In this document: positions 17,120 to 27,005 of the stretch, piece after piece
Layout of the letters: every line of letters starts with the position of its first letter
How positions within the stretch are numbered: position 1 is the first letter of the stretch
Source: Alsobacter sp046349155
GTDB taxonomy: Bacteria; Pseudomonadota; Alphaproteobacteria; Rhizobiales; Beijerinckiaceae
Length of the DNA: 64,000 nucleotides
Assembly (NCBI GenBank): GCA_046349155.1
Contig: JAXMCW010000005.1
Coordinates: forward strand, 1 to 64,000
Reading direction: 5' to 3'
Position numbers and translations under genes: made by a program
The notes under the pieces: generated by a model
Told to the model about the DNA's origin: nothing
What the model saw: only the letters and a program-made list of their open reading frames with translations
Databases searched by the model: none

Positions 17120-17761
17120 ATGGTCGTGTCCATTGCGCCGATCGAGGCCGCGCAATTGGCTGACCGCTTTCCGATCGCGTGGAGGCAGGGCGGGGGCATC
17201 TGGGATCTCGTTTGCCTTGTCGGCCTCACACCCGACCACGACTACTGGCGAGCGCCACCTTTCGAAGACCATCCCGGACAAGGGATGCTGCCGCTGTTGC
17301 TGCAGGCCTATCCCTTTACCGTCGTGGATGACGGAGAAACCGAGGCTCTCACGATCCTGCGCGATGACGATGTGGGGAGCTCCGAGGGCGACGTCCTGTT
17401 CGATGAACGTGGTGAGCCGACTGGGGACACGGAACGACGGTGCCAGGCGCTCTGGACTTTCGTCGGAGATCGCCGCCGGGCCGAGCCGCTGTTTGCCGCC
17501 CTGGGCGCCCTCGATGTGTTCAAGCCTTGGGACCTGACGTTTCCGGACGCCAAGGTGAAGATCGAGGGTCTCTTCACGATCGACAGCGCCTTCTTCGGCT
17601 CCAAGTCGCATATTCTCGCAGTCGAGAGCCATGGCTGGCAGGCGGCCAACCTTTTGACACTCCACCGCATCTCCCTGTATCGGGCCGCCGAAATGGTGGG
17701 GCATCGCCTGCAGGATACACGGGCGACCCAAAGTGCAGGACAGCAGCATTCGCCTGCCTGA
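17120..17761 (+). CDS. SapC-family protein (copy 1)
   Basis: 213 residues from ATG 17120, preceded by GGAGG at 17107-17111; the frame continues upstream but overlaps the divergent GT2 gene. The pattern PLLLQAYPFTVVDDGETEAL, DVLFDERGEP, then a LFAALGALDVFKPWDLTF helix pair and GLFTIDSAFF matches SapC proteins. These are named for the S-layer gene cluster of Campylobacter fetus, where sapC precedes the T1SS genes sapDEF. Function is not well defined; a cytoplasmic accessory of secretion or modification is assumed. It ends 9 bp from the stop of a second SapC-like gene on the opposite strand. Confidence 0.7.
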   Translation: MVVSIAPIEAAQLADRFPIAWRQGGGIWDLVCLVGLTPDHDYWRAPPFEDHPGQGMLPLLLQAYPFTVVDDGETEALTILRDDDVGSSEGDVLFDERGEPTGDTERRCQALWTFVGDRRRAEPLFAALGALDVFKPWDLTFPDAKVKIEGLFTIDSAFFGSKSHILAVESHGWQAANLLTLHRISLYRAAEMVGHRLQDTRATQSAGQQHSPA

Positions 17762-17770
17762 CAACGGGCG

Positions 17771-18703
17771 CTAGCGCAGCGCCGAAAAGTCGAGGATCGC
17801 CGACTCATCCAACGCATAGGTCACGCGGCCAGCAGGCACCTCCGGCGCCTTTGGAAGGGCCTTGGGATCCCGGTTCACGACCACTCGCATGACCTGACCG
17901 AGCCACACATCGAGGTCAGCCGCTGAGCGCGACAGGAAATAGCCGCCGAGAAGCCGCATCGAAAAGACCGAGGCGATGGCCAGTTCGAGCGGAGAAGGCT
18001 GGCCGCTGGCCAGCGCGCCGAGCCAGTGCGTTTCGAGCTTCTGGAGCTTTTCCACATCGACTGCATAGAGGGACGCGGTCGATGCGGAGGTACCCTGAAG
18101 CCGGAATACGATGGGCAGGGGGGCGAGGAGGGACACGCGTGTCAGGAGCGACAGGCTGCGGCTCATTTCGCGCAGTTCGCGTTCGGCCGACTTCAACTCC
18201 TTGAGCACGCCGCCCATCGCAGTCGATACCTGCCCCGCTCCATCAAGGAAGGGCGCACCATGGGTGTCGCGCGCCTGCAGGAGGCTCTCCTCGACGCTCC
18301 AGGCCGCAAGGCCGCGGACCGGCGTGCCGTCGTCGTTGGCGCCGCCCCGTCTCACGAAGGGCAGGACCCGGAGCATGTAGGGCACATAAGATCCGCGCCA
18401 GCGCCAGTTCCTGGACAGCGGAGACGCAAGGCAGGCATCGGGGTCCGTGACAGCGACGGGCCACCATTGCCCACCCTGGCGCTGGAACAGGATGGGCGCG
18501 GTCCCGGCAAGGCGCAGGCACTCCGCGGGTGTCACCGGCATGGTGGGCCGGTAGACCTCGGGGACCACGCGAACGCGTCCCCCAGCCACCTGGAATCGGT
18601 GTTCCCGCGCAACCTCGAGGGAAAAGGGAAGCAGGGCCTTCAGTTCAGCCACGACCGCCTCGGGCGCCTCTGCGCTTTGCGCGCGAGGCTCCTCAGTACT
18701 CAC
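17771..18703 (-). CDS. SapC-family protein (copy 2), in T1SS operon 2
   Basis: 310 residues, GTG start overlapping the end of the MFP gene by 11 bp, so it is the third gene of the ABC-MFP-SapC operon. GGAGGAG lies just before the start. SapC-like features are YRPTMPVTPAECLRLAGTAP, QGGQWWPVAVTD, GSYVPYMLRVLPFVRRGG and a C-terminal helical part with LETHWLGALASGQPSPLELA. The coupling to a T1SS mirrors the sap S-layer clusters, and supports a job in handling the secreted substrate. It differs strongly from the convergent copy 1, so the two are old paralogues. Confidence 0.75.
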   Translation of the reverse strand: MSTEEPRAQSAEAPEAVVAELKALLPFSLEVAREHRFQVAGGRVRVVPEVYRPTMPVTPAECLRLAGTAPILFQRQGGQWWPVAVTDPDACLASPLSRNWRWRGSYVPYMLRVLPFVRRGGANDDGTPVRGLAAWSVEESLLQARDTHGAPFLDGAGQVSTAMGGVLKELKSAERELREMSRSLSLLTRVSLLAPLPIVFRLQGTSASTASLYAVDVEKLQKLETHWLGALASGQPSPLELAIASVFSMRLLGGYFLSRSAADLDVWLGQVMRVVVNRDPKALPKAPEVPAGRVTYALDESAILDFSALR

Positions 18704-20015
18704 GCATGCTCCTCCTCAGCCGCTCCACAAGAGGGCTGGTAAAGTACTGCAACGCCGTGCGTTCACCGGTCGTAATGATCGCGTCCGCCTGCATGCCGGC
18801 CGTAATCCTGTCCCGGAAATAAGGAGGGATCGACGTGCCGTCAGCGACAACTTCCGCGGCGAAATAGGGCTTCTTGTCGGTTTCGTCGATGAGTCTGTCG
18901 CGAGACAGGGCGCGTACCTTTCCGTAAAAGATGGGCGGCTTGCGCGATGCGAACGCGGCAAAGCTGATTTCCGCTGTATCGCCCACCTTCACCGAATCGA
19001 TATCGTTGGGGCTGACCTGGGCGCGAATAACCAGTTCGTCCGTGTCGGGCGCGATGTCCATGATCGGATCGCCCGGCTTCAGGACCCCGCCGACCGTGAA
19101 AATCTTCATTCCCTGGACCACGCCCTTGAGCGGCGCCTTGACCTCGACGCGGCGCAGGACATCGGTGGCGACGGTCTGGCGCTCGCGGAGGTCGGAAATG
19201 ATTTTCCGGGTATCGACCAGATCCTTGCTCACGCCTTCGGCAAACTGCTTCTTGAGCTGTTCGATCTGCAGGTTCGTCTCGCCGGCGACTTGTCCGTTGC
19301 GGGCGATATCGGCTTCCGCCTTGCCGATATCACCATCGAGGCGGGCCTTCTCCCGCTCCATGGAATAGACCCTCGTGATGGGAATGAGCTTCTTCTCGGC
19401 AAGCTCGCGAAGGCCCACAAGTTCACTGTTGATCTTGTCCACCTGTTCAATCGATGAGTCCCTTAGGCGGACGAGGCCATTCTGTTCTTCGGTGAGCTGG
19501 CGGAGGCGGGATTGAAGGATGGAAAACTGTCCAGTGAGGTTCGCACGACGGTCGCGGAATTGGGTCTCCTGATCGGCCATGGCACGGCCGACGGCAGGGT
19601 CGCTCGCCTGGCTCGTCACCTCCTCGGGGAAGATGAGAACCGGGCTTTCGTCCCGCTCTGCAACCAAGCGCGCTTCCTGTGCCACAGCGACCGCGAGCTG
19701 GCTGCGCACGGATGAGGCGCTTGCCTGTGCGAGCGTGGGTTCGAGACGGACCAGAACCTGACCCTCTTCGACGTGATCACCGTCCCGGACAAGGATCTCA
19801 CGGACGATGCCGCCTTCGTAATGCTGGAGCGTCTTGCGGTTCATAGCGGGCGTCACAACGCCGGGCGCCACGGCGGCCTGGTCGAGGCGGGCCACGGCGG
19901 CCCATACGCCTCCAAAGCCGAAGAAAACCAGGATGGACAGCCACGCGGCGGCAATCGGAGCCTTCCAGTTGTCAGAGGCGGGCCGGGGAAGGGCGGGGGT
20001 ACTGGCCTTGGACAT
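18693..20015 (-). CDS. T1SS periplasmic adaptor, HlyD/PrtE family (system 2)
   Basis: About 440 residues. One transmembrane helix at about 20-42 (AAWLSILVFFGFGGVWAAVA), lipoyl half HYEGGIVREILVRDGDHVEE, a coiled-coil hairpin (about 150-290), then VKAPLKGVVQGMKIFTVGGV and the beta-barrel region to the C-terminal MREY. The start ATG 20015 shares a base with the stop of the ABC gene (TGATG) and has GAGGAAAG seven bases upstream; GTG 20018 is an alternative. Paralogue of the MFP at 3688 with the same architecture. No outer-membrane factor is adjacent. Confidence 0.93.
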   Translation of the reverse strand: MSKASTPALPRPASDNWKAPIAAAWLSILVFFGFGGVWAAVARLDQAAVAPGVVTPAMNRKTLQHYEGGIVREILVRDGDHVEEGQVLVRLEPTLAQASASSVRSQLAVAVAQEARLVAERDESPVLIFPEEVTSQASDPAVGRAMADQETQFRDRRANLTGQFSILQSRLRQLTEEQNGLVRLRDSSIEQVDKINSELVGLRELAEKKLIPITRVYSMEREKARLDGDIGKAEADIARNGQVAGETNLQIEQLKKQFAEGVSKDLVDTRKIISDLRERQTVATDVLRRVEVKAPLKGVVQGMKIFTVGGVLKPGDPIMDIAPDTDELVIRAQVSPNDIDSVKVGDTAEISFAAFASRKPPIFYGKVRALSRDRLIDETDKKPYFAAEVVADGTSIPPYFRDRITAGMQADAIITTGERTALQYFTSPLVERLRRSMREY

Positions 20016-21748
20016 CACTGCGCTTTCCTCTGGCCAGGAAGTTGTACGACGTTGGGGACACCAAGCCTCGGCAGGACGTCTTCCGGCCTTCCGTAGCCAT
20101 GGGCGCGTCCATTGGCGAGAAGCAGGACGTAGTCAACGAGCGACAGGACGTTGCCACGATGGGTCACAAGCACCACGGTCGTTCCCTGCTCGGCCACTGC
20201 CTTGATTGCCGACACGAGGGCTTGCTCGCCGGCGGAATCCAGACTGGCGTTTGGCTCGTCCAATACAAGGATCGAGGGCCGTCCGAAGAGAGCACGCGCG
20301 AGCGCGATGCGCTGTCTCTGGCCTCCCGAAATGCTGGCGCCACCCGGTCCGATGTTGGTGTTGTAGCCTTCCTCAAAGGACTGGATCACGTCATGGGCGC
20401 CCGCGAGACGAGCCGCCTCGATGATGTCCTCCATGGGCGCCTCGCGGAAGCGCGATATGTTCTCGGCCACAGTGCCGCTGAATAACTCCACATCCTGGGG
20501 CATATAGCCCAGATACTGGCCGAGTTCCTCCGGATCCCAGTGGGACAGTTCGGCGCCATCGATTCGGATCGTTCCGTTGCTGGGTTTCCAGACTCCAACC
20601 AGCGCCCTCGCCAGGCTCGACTTCCCAGCGCCGCTGGGACCGATGATGCCCAGGATCTTGCCAGGTTCGAGTTCGAAGCTGACGTCCTTCATTGTGGGGG
20701 CACGGGCACCGGGAGGCACGATGGTAACGTCTTCCAGCGCCACATGGCCAAGCGGCCGGGGAAGAGGCAACCGTTCGGGAGGAAGTTCTGTCAGACTGAA
20801 GAGTTCGTTCAAATGTTTGTAGGCAGACCGTGCGCCAACAAGTCGGTACCACGAGTCCATGATGCTCGCGGCAGGGCCCATGGCCCTATAGGATAGCAGC
20901 AGGATGACGACGGCGCTGCCGGGGGGAATTTCGTTCTTCAACGCCAGCATTGCCGCCCACGCGAAAATGAGGGACGGCACGACACGATGGGCGCAACGAA
21001 AGGCAAAATGGACCCAAGCGGTGACCCGTCGAGCCTCGTCGGCCCAATCCAACGTCAAGTCCCGGATGTTCCGCCAGCGATCCTGCAAACGCCGTTTCAT
21101 GCCGAGGGCGTAGATTACCTCGCTGTTTCGCAGCATGCTGCCGGCAAACTCGTCCGCCTCTGTTGATTTGGCCAAAGACTTGACCGTCTGGGATCCTCCA
21201 AGCACGCTGATGGTGGTACCAAGGACCGTCACCACAATAATGGCTACACTCAACATGATCGCCAGATCGGCATGGATCAGATAGGCGGCGAGGACAAAAA
21301 GAGGGATCCAGAGTGCGTCCGTGATCTGAGCGAGAACGCTGCCGGACAGCGCTAGGCGGAGCCTTTCCAGGTCGTGGAGCGTGCGAGTTGGGCTTATGCC
21401 AGAAGCGGGAAGAGTCCAGCGTGTGAGAAGAGCCGCGTGGGCCGCGTCAAAGACCTTGTCTGCCAGGGACCGGTCAAAGGCCGTTCCGATCCTGGCGAGT
21501 GCCGTCGTTCTCAGCCCATCAAGCCCCGCCTGGAGGATCCATGCGGCGCAGACCAGAATCGTCAAGAACAACAAGGTCCACTCATTGCGTGATGTGAAAA
21601 CACGATCAAACACGCTCATCATGTACACCATGCTCGAGAGCTGGAGTACGTTAATAAAGAAACTGACTGCAAAGATGGACGCAACCGCCGGCCACAGCTG
21701 CACAAGCGCTTTGCGGACCGGATTGGACGAGCGGGTCTGCGCCTGCAT
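20015..21748 (-). CDS. T1SS ABC transporter, PrtD-like (system 2)
   Basis: About 577 residues from ATG 21748, which has GGAG nine bases upstream; a longer frame from TTG 21763 is less likely. Membrane domain with SIFAVSFFINVLQLSSMVYM near the N-terminus, nucleotide-binding domain with Walker A GIIGPSGAGKSSLARAL, signature ISGGQRQR and Walker B ILVLDEP, followed by VTHRG. It heads the operon ABC-MFP-SapC on the minus strand. It is a paralogue of the transporter at 1940, and the two keep all catalytic motifs. Either could serve the RTX genes of the window. Confidence 0.94.
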   Translation of the reverse strand: MQAQTRSSNPVRKALVQLWPAVASIFAVSFFINVLQLSSMVYMMSVFDRVFTSRNEWTLLFLTILVCAAWILQAGLDGLRTTALARIGTAFDRSLADKVFDAAHAALLTRWTLPASGISPTRTLHDLERLRLALSGSVLAQITDALWIPLFVLAAYLIHADLAIMLSVAIIVVTVLGTTISVLGGSQTVKSLAKSTEADEFAGSMLRNSEVIYALGMKRRLQDRWRNIRDLTLDWADEARRVTAWVHFAFRCAHRVVPSLIFAWAAMLALKNEIPPGSAVVILLLSYRAMGPAASIMDSWYRLVGARSAYKHLNELFSLTELPPERLPLPRPLGHVALEDVTIVPPGARAPTMKDVSFELEPGKILGIIGPSGAGKSSLARALVGVWKPSNGTIRIDGAELSHWDPEELGQYLGYMPQDVELFSGTVAENISRFREAPMEDIIEAARLAGAHDVIQSFEEGYNTNIGPGGASISGGQRQRIALARALFGRPSILVLDEPNASLDSAGEQALVSAIKAVAEQGTTVVLVTHRGNVLSLVDYVLLLANGRAHGYGRPEDVLPRLGVPNVVQLPGQRKAQ

Positions 21749-21794
21749 GTTAATGGGCTCCAATTTACAAATTAATAGATGATTAGCAATTTAC

Positions 21795-24700
21795 ATGCCG
21801 AGGAGCAATGGCCTAAGCTTCGCTCCTCGACAGCCCGCGTTGACCTCCTTTGAGTCTGGGCTAGGCAAGGCTGGTATCTTGATGAACCGTGTCATCCGAG
21901 GCCAACGTGGTGCTTCGCCGGTGAACGTCGAAAGACCTGTTCGAGACAGCGTCCGGTCCAAGCGAAAGAAGCTTTCCTCGCCTCTTGAAGAGAGTGGCAT
22001 CAGCAAGGGTGGCGGGACGGGCGCCCAAAAGGTGTCCATATCCACTCTGGATGGGCCACCCTCCGCAAGCCCAGCCCGAAGATCTCCGAAGAACGGCCCT
22101 GGCGTGCCTATTGTCATCTCTGCCGGGCTTTTTGACAGGGAGTGGTACGCGAACAGGATCGGGATATCTCAAGACGACGCCCTGCAACACTGGCTCGAAA
22201 CGGGACTTCGGACCGATCAGCCCCCCAATTTCCTTTTTGACATCCAATGCTACCGACGTGTTGCGGGACTGAGCGAAGAGGATCCCGTTCGGCACTATGT
22301 GGAACAGGGTGATCGCCTTGGCTTGTCTCCATCGCCCTTTTTCGATGCTGGTTTTGTCAGAGCCACGTTCGGTCACCTCGCCCAGGCGCACGAAACGGCT
22401 CTTGCTCTCTACCTGCGCCTGTCGCGGACGGGCGAGGTCGATCCGAATCCCTTCTTCAGCACAAGCTTCTACATATCGCGCTATCCCGACGTCCTGGCGG
22501 CAGGGAAGGAGCCATATGAGCACTTCCTGCACCGTGGGCAGATCGAATACCGGGACCCGCTTCCAACGTTCAAGACGGCATTCTACGCCCGCAAGCATGG
22601 TGTGCCGCCTGGCGAGGTCTTTACGCACTATCTGTCGCAGGGTGCTGCACGTGGTCTCATCACGGACCCGTCCGAAGACGAGACCGTCTTCACAGAATTC
22701 GACAAATTTTCACGACCTGGGCCAGCATTTCGGGCATTGCCGACGCTGGAGGAGGCCGAGCGCCTGCCTGCACCCCTTGTCGACGCGTTCGCCTTCTACC
22801 TCCCGCAATTTCATCCCATCGAGGTCAACAACAAGGCTTGGGGCGAGGGCTTCACGGAATGGACCAATCTGGCGCGGGCCCTTCCGCGCTTCAAGGGACA
22901 TTACCAGCCGCGCGTGCCGCGCGACCTGGGCTTCTATGACTTGCGCGATCCCACAGTTCTAGCGGAGCAAGCGGCTCTGGCAAAACTGGGTGGACTAAAA
23001 GGTTTTGCATTTTATTACTATAACTTCGACGGCGATCGACTGCTTGAAACGCCGACAGATTTGTTCCTGGAGAGTAGCGTTGAAGTTGAGTTCTTCCTGA
23101 TCTGGGCGAACGAGAGCTGGTCGCGGGCGTGGGATGGCCACGAGCGCGACGTCATCAAGAAGCAATCCCACGACAAAGCGCGGATCCCCGACATTGCCGC
23201 CGACTTGGCGCGCCACATGCGCGATCCCCGTTATTATCGGCTCAAAGGACGCCCACTGCTCGTCATTTACCGCCCGGCTGTGGCCGACGACGCAGTCTCC
23301 TATTTCGCGGCACTCCGAAAGGCGCTGAGGGCGGAACTCTACGTTGAGCCGCTGCTGTTCATGGCCCAGGCCTTTGGAGCAGCGCATCCGGGCGAATTCG
23401 GCCTGGATGGCGCCATGGAGTTTCCTCCCCACAAGTTGGGCGACGGCCTTGCTTCCGTTGCGCCCGAGATGCAGCTGCTTGACAGCGGCTTCAGTGGCTT
23501 CGTGTTCCGCTACGAGGATTACGTCGCGCGCTCACGCGCCAGCCGAAGACCTTCCTATGCCCTGATCCGCAGCGCCATGGTCATGTGGGACAATGAACCC
23601 CGCCGTCCAGGACGGGGCACGGCGGTCATCGGTTCATCGCCTGCGGCCTATGGGGCCTGGCTCTCTGACCTCGTCTCCGAGGCAAGAGAGCATCCGGTCC
23701 TGGGACGACCGGTCGTGGCCATCAATGCCTGGAACGAATGGTGCGAAGGGGCATATCTCGAGCCTGACCAGCATTTTGGCGCGGCCTACCTCCTGGCGAC
23801 GCGCCAGGCGCTGGGTGGCGCGCTGTTCAATCGCGCGGGTACCTCGATCATCCTCGTTGGACACGACGCCCACCGTCATGGCGCACAACTCCTCCTCCTC
23901 AACCTCGCGAGGGACCTGAAACGGCGCGGTCTGCGGGTGCATGTCCTGCTTCTGGAGGGAGGCGCTCTGGAGGCCGACTACCGCAGTGTGGCCGACACCG
24001 TCAGGATCGCTAAGGGCCGCGGCAACATCCTTCGAGCGTTGGCCGATCCCGAACTGGCGCGGGCACCCGTCGCGATCGCCAACACGGTCGTAAGCGCCGA
24101 TGCGGCGCTTACCCTTCGTCAGGCCGGGAAAGCTGTCGTTGGCCTGGTACATGAGATGGCCATGCTCATTGCCGAGCGCTCGCTGCAGAGCCAATGCCGT
24201 GCGATGGCAAGGGCGGCAAGCGTGCTCGTTTTTCCCGCCGCCATTGTGGAAGAGCACTTCCGGAGCTTCGCTGAACCGGAGGGCAAGGTCGTTCAACTCT
24301 CGCAGGGGCAATACCAGATGCCCCTGATTGCGGGCGAGCCACCGATCCGAACCGAAACGGACGAGCCGGTGGTGATCGGGCTCGGATACGCAGATCTGCG
24401 AAAGGGCTATGACCTCTTCGTTGCGACCGCGAATCTGTTTCACGAACGTGGCCTGCGCGTGCGATTCCGGTGGGTGGGCGACGTTGAGGCAGGCCTGAAG
24501 TCGTGGATCCGGCCGCTCGGCTCCAATTTCGAGCAGGTCCCCTTCACGGAGGCAGTTCGCGAAGAAATCCGACAGGCGAGTGCTCTGCTTCTCAGTTCAC
24601 GGGAGGATCCCTTCCCCTCCGTTGCGATCGAAGCCCTCTCCATGGGGCTGCCGGTGGCGTGCCTCGCGGGGTCAGGGGGCATAGCCGGCCTCGTGCAAGC

Positions 24701-25805
24701 CTACCCGTGGCTTGGCGCAGTCGCCGAGACGCCAACGGCGACTGCCCTCGCCGAAGCGGTTTCGGGCTGCCTGAGGTCGTCGCCCCAGGTGGCACTGCGA
24801 CGATCGCATTTTTGCCTGCGGAATTTTTCCTTTCCCGTCTACGCACAGCGCATCATGCAACTTGCCGGCATCGCCGTGCCGGCTGTGAGCGTGGTGATCC
24901 CAAACTACAATTACCGGGCCTATCTGGAGAGCCGAATCTCGTCTGTCGTTGCGCAAAACGTGGCGCCCATGCAGGTGGTTGTCCTGGATGATCACTCGAC
25001 GGACGGCAGTCGTGAGGAAATCATCCGGCTGGCCTTGCAGCACCGCCCGTCCATCCAGGTCGATCTCGGGACTGTGAATTCCGGGCATCCTGTCTCGCAA
25101 TGGCGCAAGGGATTGCGTTTTTGCTTCGGAGACTATGTCTGGATCGCAGAAGCAGATGATGAGGCGGATTCGGGGTTTCTGGAGCGCTTAATTGAGGTGA
25201 TGGACAGGAGTAACTGCAGCTTTGTGTTCTGCAATTCAAAGCAAGTGGACGGGGCAGGTAATCTTCTGGCTGAAAGTTACGATTATTACTACGATACCAT
25301 CGCGCCGGATCTCTTTGGAGCGGATTTCGTGTCGACAGGTCAGGACTTCCTCGAGAAGGCCCTGAGCGTGCGAAATCCCATTTTGAACGTCAGTTCCGTC
25401 TTGTGGCGACGGTCCGTGCTGGAAGAAGTCCTTGCTGAACTCGGGGATGACGTCCTGCACGCGAAAGTGGCTGCGGACTGGCTCGTCTACGTGGAGGCCT
25501 GCCGGTTGAAGGATGCGGTCGTGGGGTATGTTTCCCAAAGCCTAAATGTCCACCGTCGGCATCAGGCGAGCGCGACGCACGTCCAGGACCGGCAGGCGCA
25601 ACTCGACGAAATTGCAAGCGTCCATCAGCGCATTCTGGAGACCTTCGCGGGATCACGAGCGGCTGCGATCCGCCGCGAGCAGGCGCAATATCGATCCGAG
25701 TTGCGCGAGCAGTTTGGCTTGGCGACAAGCGATGATGACGGACGCCCTGCAAGGACCGGCGGAGGCCCTTCGGCACGCCTCAGGTCGAAGACGCGGCGCG
25801 CCTGA
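21795..25805 (+). CDS. WbsX-GT4-GT2 fusion glycosyltransferase
   Basis: 1336 residues with three carbohydrate modules. Residues 110-300 hold four or five copies of an FD-xx-WY / HYLxxG repeat (LFDREWYANRI, FFSTSFYISRYPDV, HFLHRGQIEYRDP) that commonly precedes such enzymes. Residues about 330-665 are a WbsX/GH99-like domain (FYLPQFHPIEVNNKAWGEGF, IWANESWSRAWDG, NAWNEWCEGAYLEPD). A GT4-type domain follows at about 683-1015 (SREDPFPSVAIEALSMGLPV), then a GT2 domain from about 1029 (VSVVIPNYNYRAYLE, DDHSTDG, AEADDEAD). It may build several linkages of one repeat unit. The start is uncertain: ATG 21795 lacks a ribosome site and ATG 21882 is in frame. Confidence 0.88.
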   Translation: MPRSNGLSFAPRQPALTSFESGLGKAGILMNRVIRGQRGASPVNVERPVRDSVRSKRKKLSSPLEESGISKGGGTGAQKVSISTLDGPPSASPARRSPKNGPGVPIVISAGLFDREWYANRIGISQDDALQHWLETGLRTDQPPNFLFDIQCYRRVAGLSEEDPVRHYVEQGDRLGLSPSPFFDAGFVRATFGHLAQAHETALALYLRLSRTGEVDPNPFFSTSFYISRYPDVLAAGKEPYEHFLHRGQIEYRDPLPTFKTAFYARKHGVPPGEVFTHYLSQGAARGLITDPSEDETVFTEFDKFSRPGPAFRALPTLEEAERLPAPLVDAFAFYLPQFHPIEVNNKAWGEGFTEWTNLARALPRFKGHYQPRVPRDLGFYDLRDPTVLAEQAALAKLGGLKGFAFYYYNFDGDRLLETPTDLFLESSVEVEFFLIWANESWSRAWDGHERDVIKKQSHDKARIPDIAADLARHMRDPRYYRLKGRPLLVIYRPAVADDAVSYFAALRKALRAELYVEPLLFMAQAFGAAHPGEFGLDGAMEFPPHKLGDGLASVAPEMQLLDSGFSGFVFRYEDYVARSRASRRPSYALIRSAMVMWDNEPRRPGRGTAVIGSSPAAYGAWLSDLVSEAREHPVLGRPVVAINAWNEWCEGAYLEPDQHFGAAYLLATRQALGGALFNRAGTSIILVGHDAHRHGAQLLLLNLARDLKRRGLRVHVLLLEGGALEADYRSVADTVRIAKGRGNILRALADPELARAPVAIANTVVSADAALTLRQAGKAVVGLVHEMAMLIAERSLQSQCRAMARAASVLVFPAAIVEEHFRSFAEPEGKVVQLSQGQYQMPLIAGEPPIRTETDEPVVIGLGYADLRKGYDLFVATANLFHERGLRVRFRWVGDVEAGLKSWIRPLGSNFEQVPFTEAVREEIRQASALLLSSREDPFPSVAIEALSMGLPVACLAGSGGIAGLVQAYPWLGAVAETPTATALAEAVSGCLRSSPQVALRRSHFCLRNFSFPVYAQRIMQLAGIAVPAVSVVIPNYNYRAYLESRISSVVAQNVAPMQVVVLDDHSTDGSREEIIRLALQHRPSIQVDLGTVNSGHPVSQWRKGLRFCFGDYVWIAEADDEADSGFLERLIEVMDRSNCSFVFCNSKQVDGAGNLLAESYDYYYDTIAPDLFGADFVSTGQDFLEKALSVRNPILNVSSVLWRRSVLEEVLAELGDDVLHAKVAADWLVYVEACRLKDAVVGYVSQSLNVHRRHQASATHVQDRQAQLDEIASVHQRILETFAGSRAAAIRREQAQYRSELREQFGLATSDDDGRPARTGGGPSARLRSKTRRA

Positions 25806-25815
25806 CCCAAGGCGG

Positions 25816-26910
25816 TCAGGACGGGGGCAAGTTGCCGAGAGACTTGCCGTGTCCCAGCGTATTGCGCGTCACAATCGGTGGCGCGCCGAAAAGTGTTCCG
25901 TCATTCACGTAAATGGCCCACGAGTGGTGTCCGCCAAAGTGGTTTTCGGTCAATGTGACCGCACCGAGCGGCCCTGGACCGAGTTCAACGTCCCACACGT
26001 CTGTGTTGTCGCAGATCGGGCAATGGCTCTCCGAGAACGTGTTGCCGCGCAGGACGACATTGTCCGCACGCAGGAGATAGGCCTGGCCGCCGTTGTAGGG
26101 CCTGCCTGATGGGGAGGGGAATCGGCCAAAACGGTGGTTCCCCGTGAACGTCGTGTTCAGAATGGAGGACGGTTTTCCAATGGAGCCCTCAACGTCCACG
26201 AAGGCGATGCCATTGACGTCCGACCTCGCCACGGAACTCTCTTCCACTGTCACGTAGCGGCTCTTCCGATCCGGTCCTTCCCCACGCCACGGCCCAACGT
26301 AAATGCCGATCAGTCCGGCCTCCTCGACGCGCACGCGTCGAAGAAACGCGTCGGCGACGCGTTCGACTTTGAGCCCTGTTCCGGGTGACTTGAGGATCGT
26401 CACATCGTCGAGCGTGATCGCCGTGGAGCGGGAGACGTGGATGGCGGGCGGGCATTCCCCCAGGGGGTCGCAGGCGGGGGCGTGATTGAACAGTAGTGTG
26501 ATGCCCCTGATGTCGACATTGGCAACCTCGCTGACATTGAGGAGGACACAGTTGGCGAGGGGTTCATGGACCGTGATGCGGTGCCCCTTGCCGTCGATCA
26601 CCAGGTCTTTCCGCGCCACCACAGGAAAAACGGCCGGCTCTGCCTTCCAGGATGAGCAGTCAGATCGTCTGACCGTGAGATCCTCCTCAAGAGCGATCCG
26701 GTCAGCTTTGGATTGAATGCATTGTTGAAATTCTGCGCTCGACCGGACAACACACGCTGAAGACGCCGTCGACGGTGATCTCCCGAGTTCCGGCGAGCGC
26801 GAGTCGCATGGCGTCACAGTCCAGCACGCGACGCTTACCACGCTCAGGAGCCAGGTTGCAGGCGGCGCCACCGACCGAAGCCGGATGCATGATCGCCGGA
26901 GGTTGGCCAT
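25816..26910 (-). CDS. Exported right-handed beta-helix protein
   Basis: About 364 residues. An N-terminal hydrophobic signal (ATWLLSVVSVACW) suggests export. From about residue 85 there are regular short strands with the pattern of a parallel beta-helix (NVDIRGITLLFNH, AITLDDVTILKSPGTGLKVE, NVVLRGNTFSESH, AVTLTENHFGGHHSWAIYVN), as in NosD or pectate-lyase-like folds. Such proteins bind or cleave acidic polysaccharides (lyases, epimerases), often in the periplasm. No catalytic triad could be assigned by eye. It is convergent with the WbsX fusion (10 bp apart). ATG 26910 and GTG 26916 are possible starts, neither with a clear ribosome site. Confidence 0.75.
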   Translation of the reverse strand: MANLRRSCIRLRSVAPPATWLLSVVSVACWTVTPCDSRSPELGRSPSTASSACVVRSSAEFQQCIQSKADRIALEEDLTVRRSDCSSWKAEPAVFPVVARKDLVIDGKGHRITVHEPLANCVLLNVSEVANVDIRGITLLFNHAPACDPLGECPPAIHVSRSTAITLDDVTILKSPGTGLKVERVADAFLRRVRVEEAGLIGIYVGPWRGEGPDRKSRYVTVEESSVARSDVNGIAFVDVEGSIGKPSSILNTTFTGNHRFGRFPSPSGRPYNGGQAYLLRADNVVLRGNTFSESHCPICDNTDVWDVELGPGPLGAVTLTENHFGGHHSWAIYVNDGTLFGAPPIVTRNTLGHGKSLGNLPPS

Positions 26911-27005
26911 GTGCACTGCACTGGGTTAATTGTAGGTAGAAAAGAGAAGCGCGTTCTGCCTAACTTTGCAAACGTGGTCCCAAACCTAATGTCGAAAGGA
27001 TGGCT

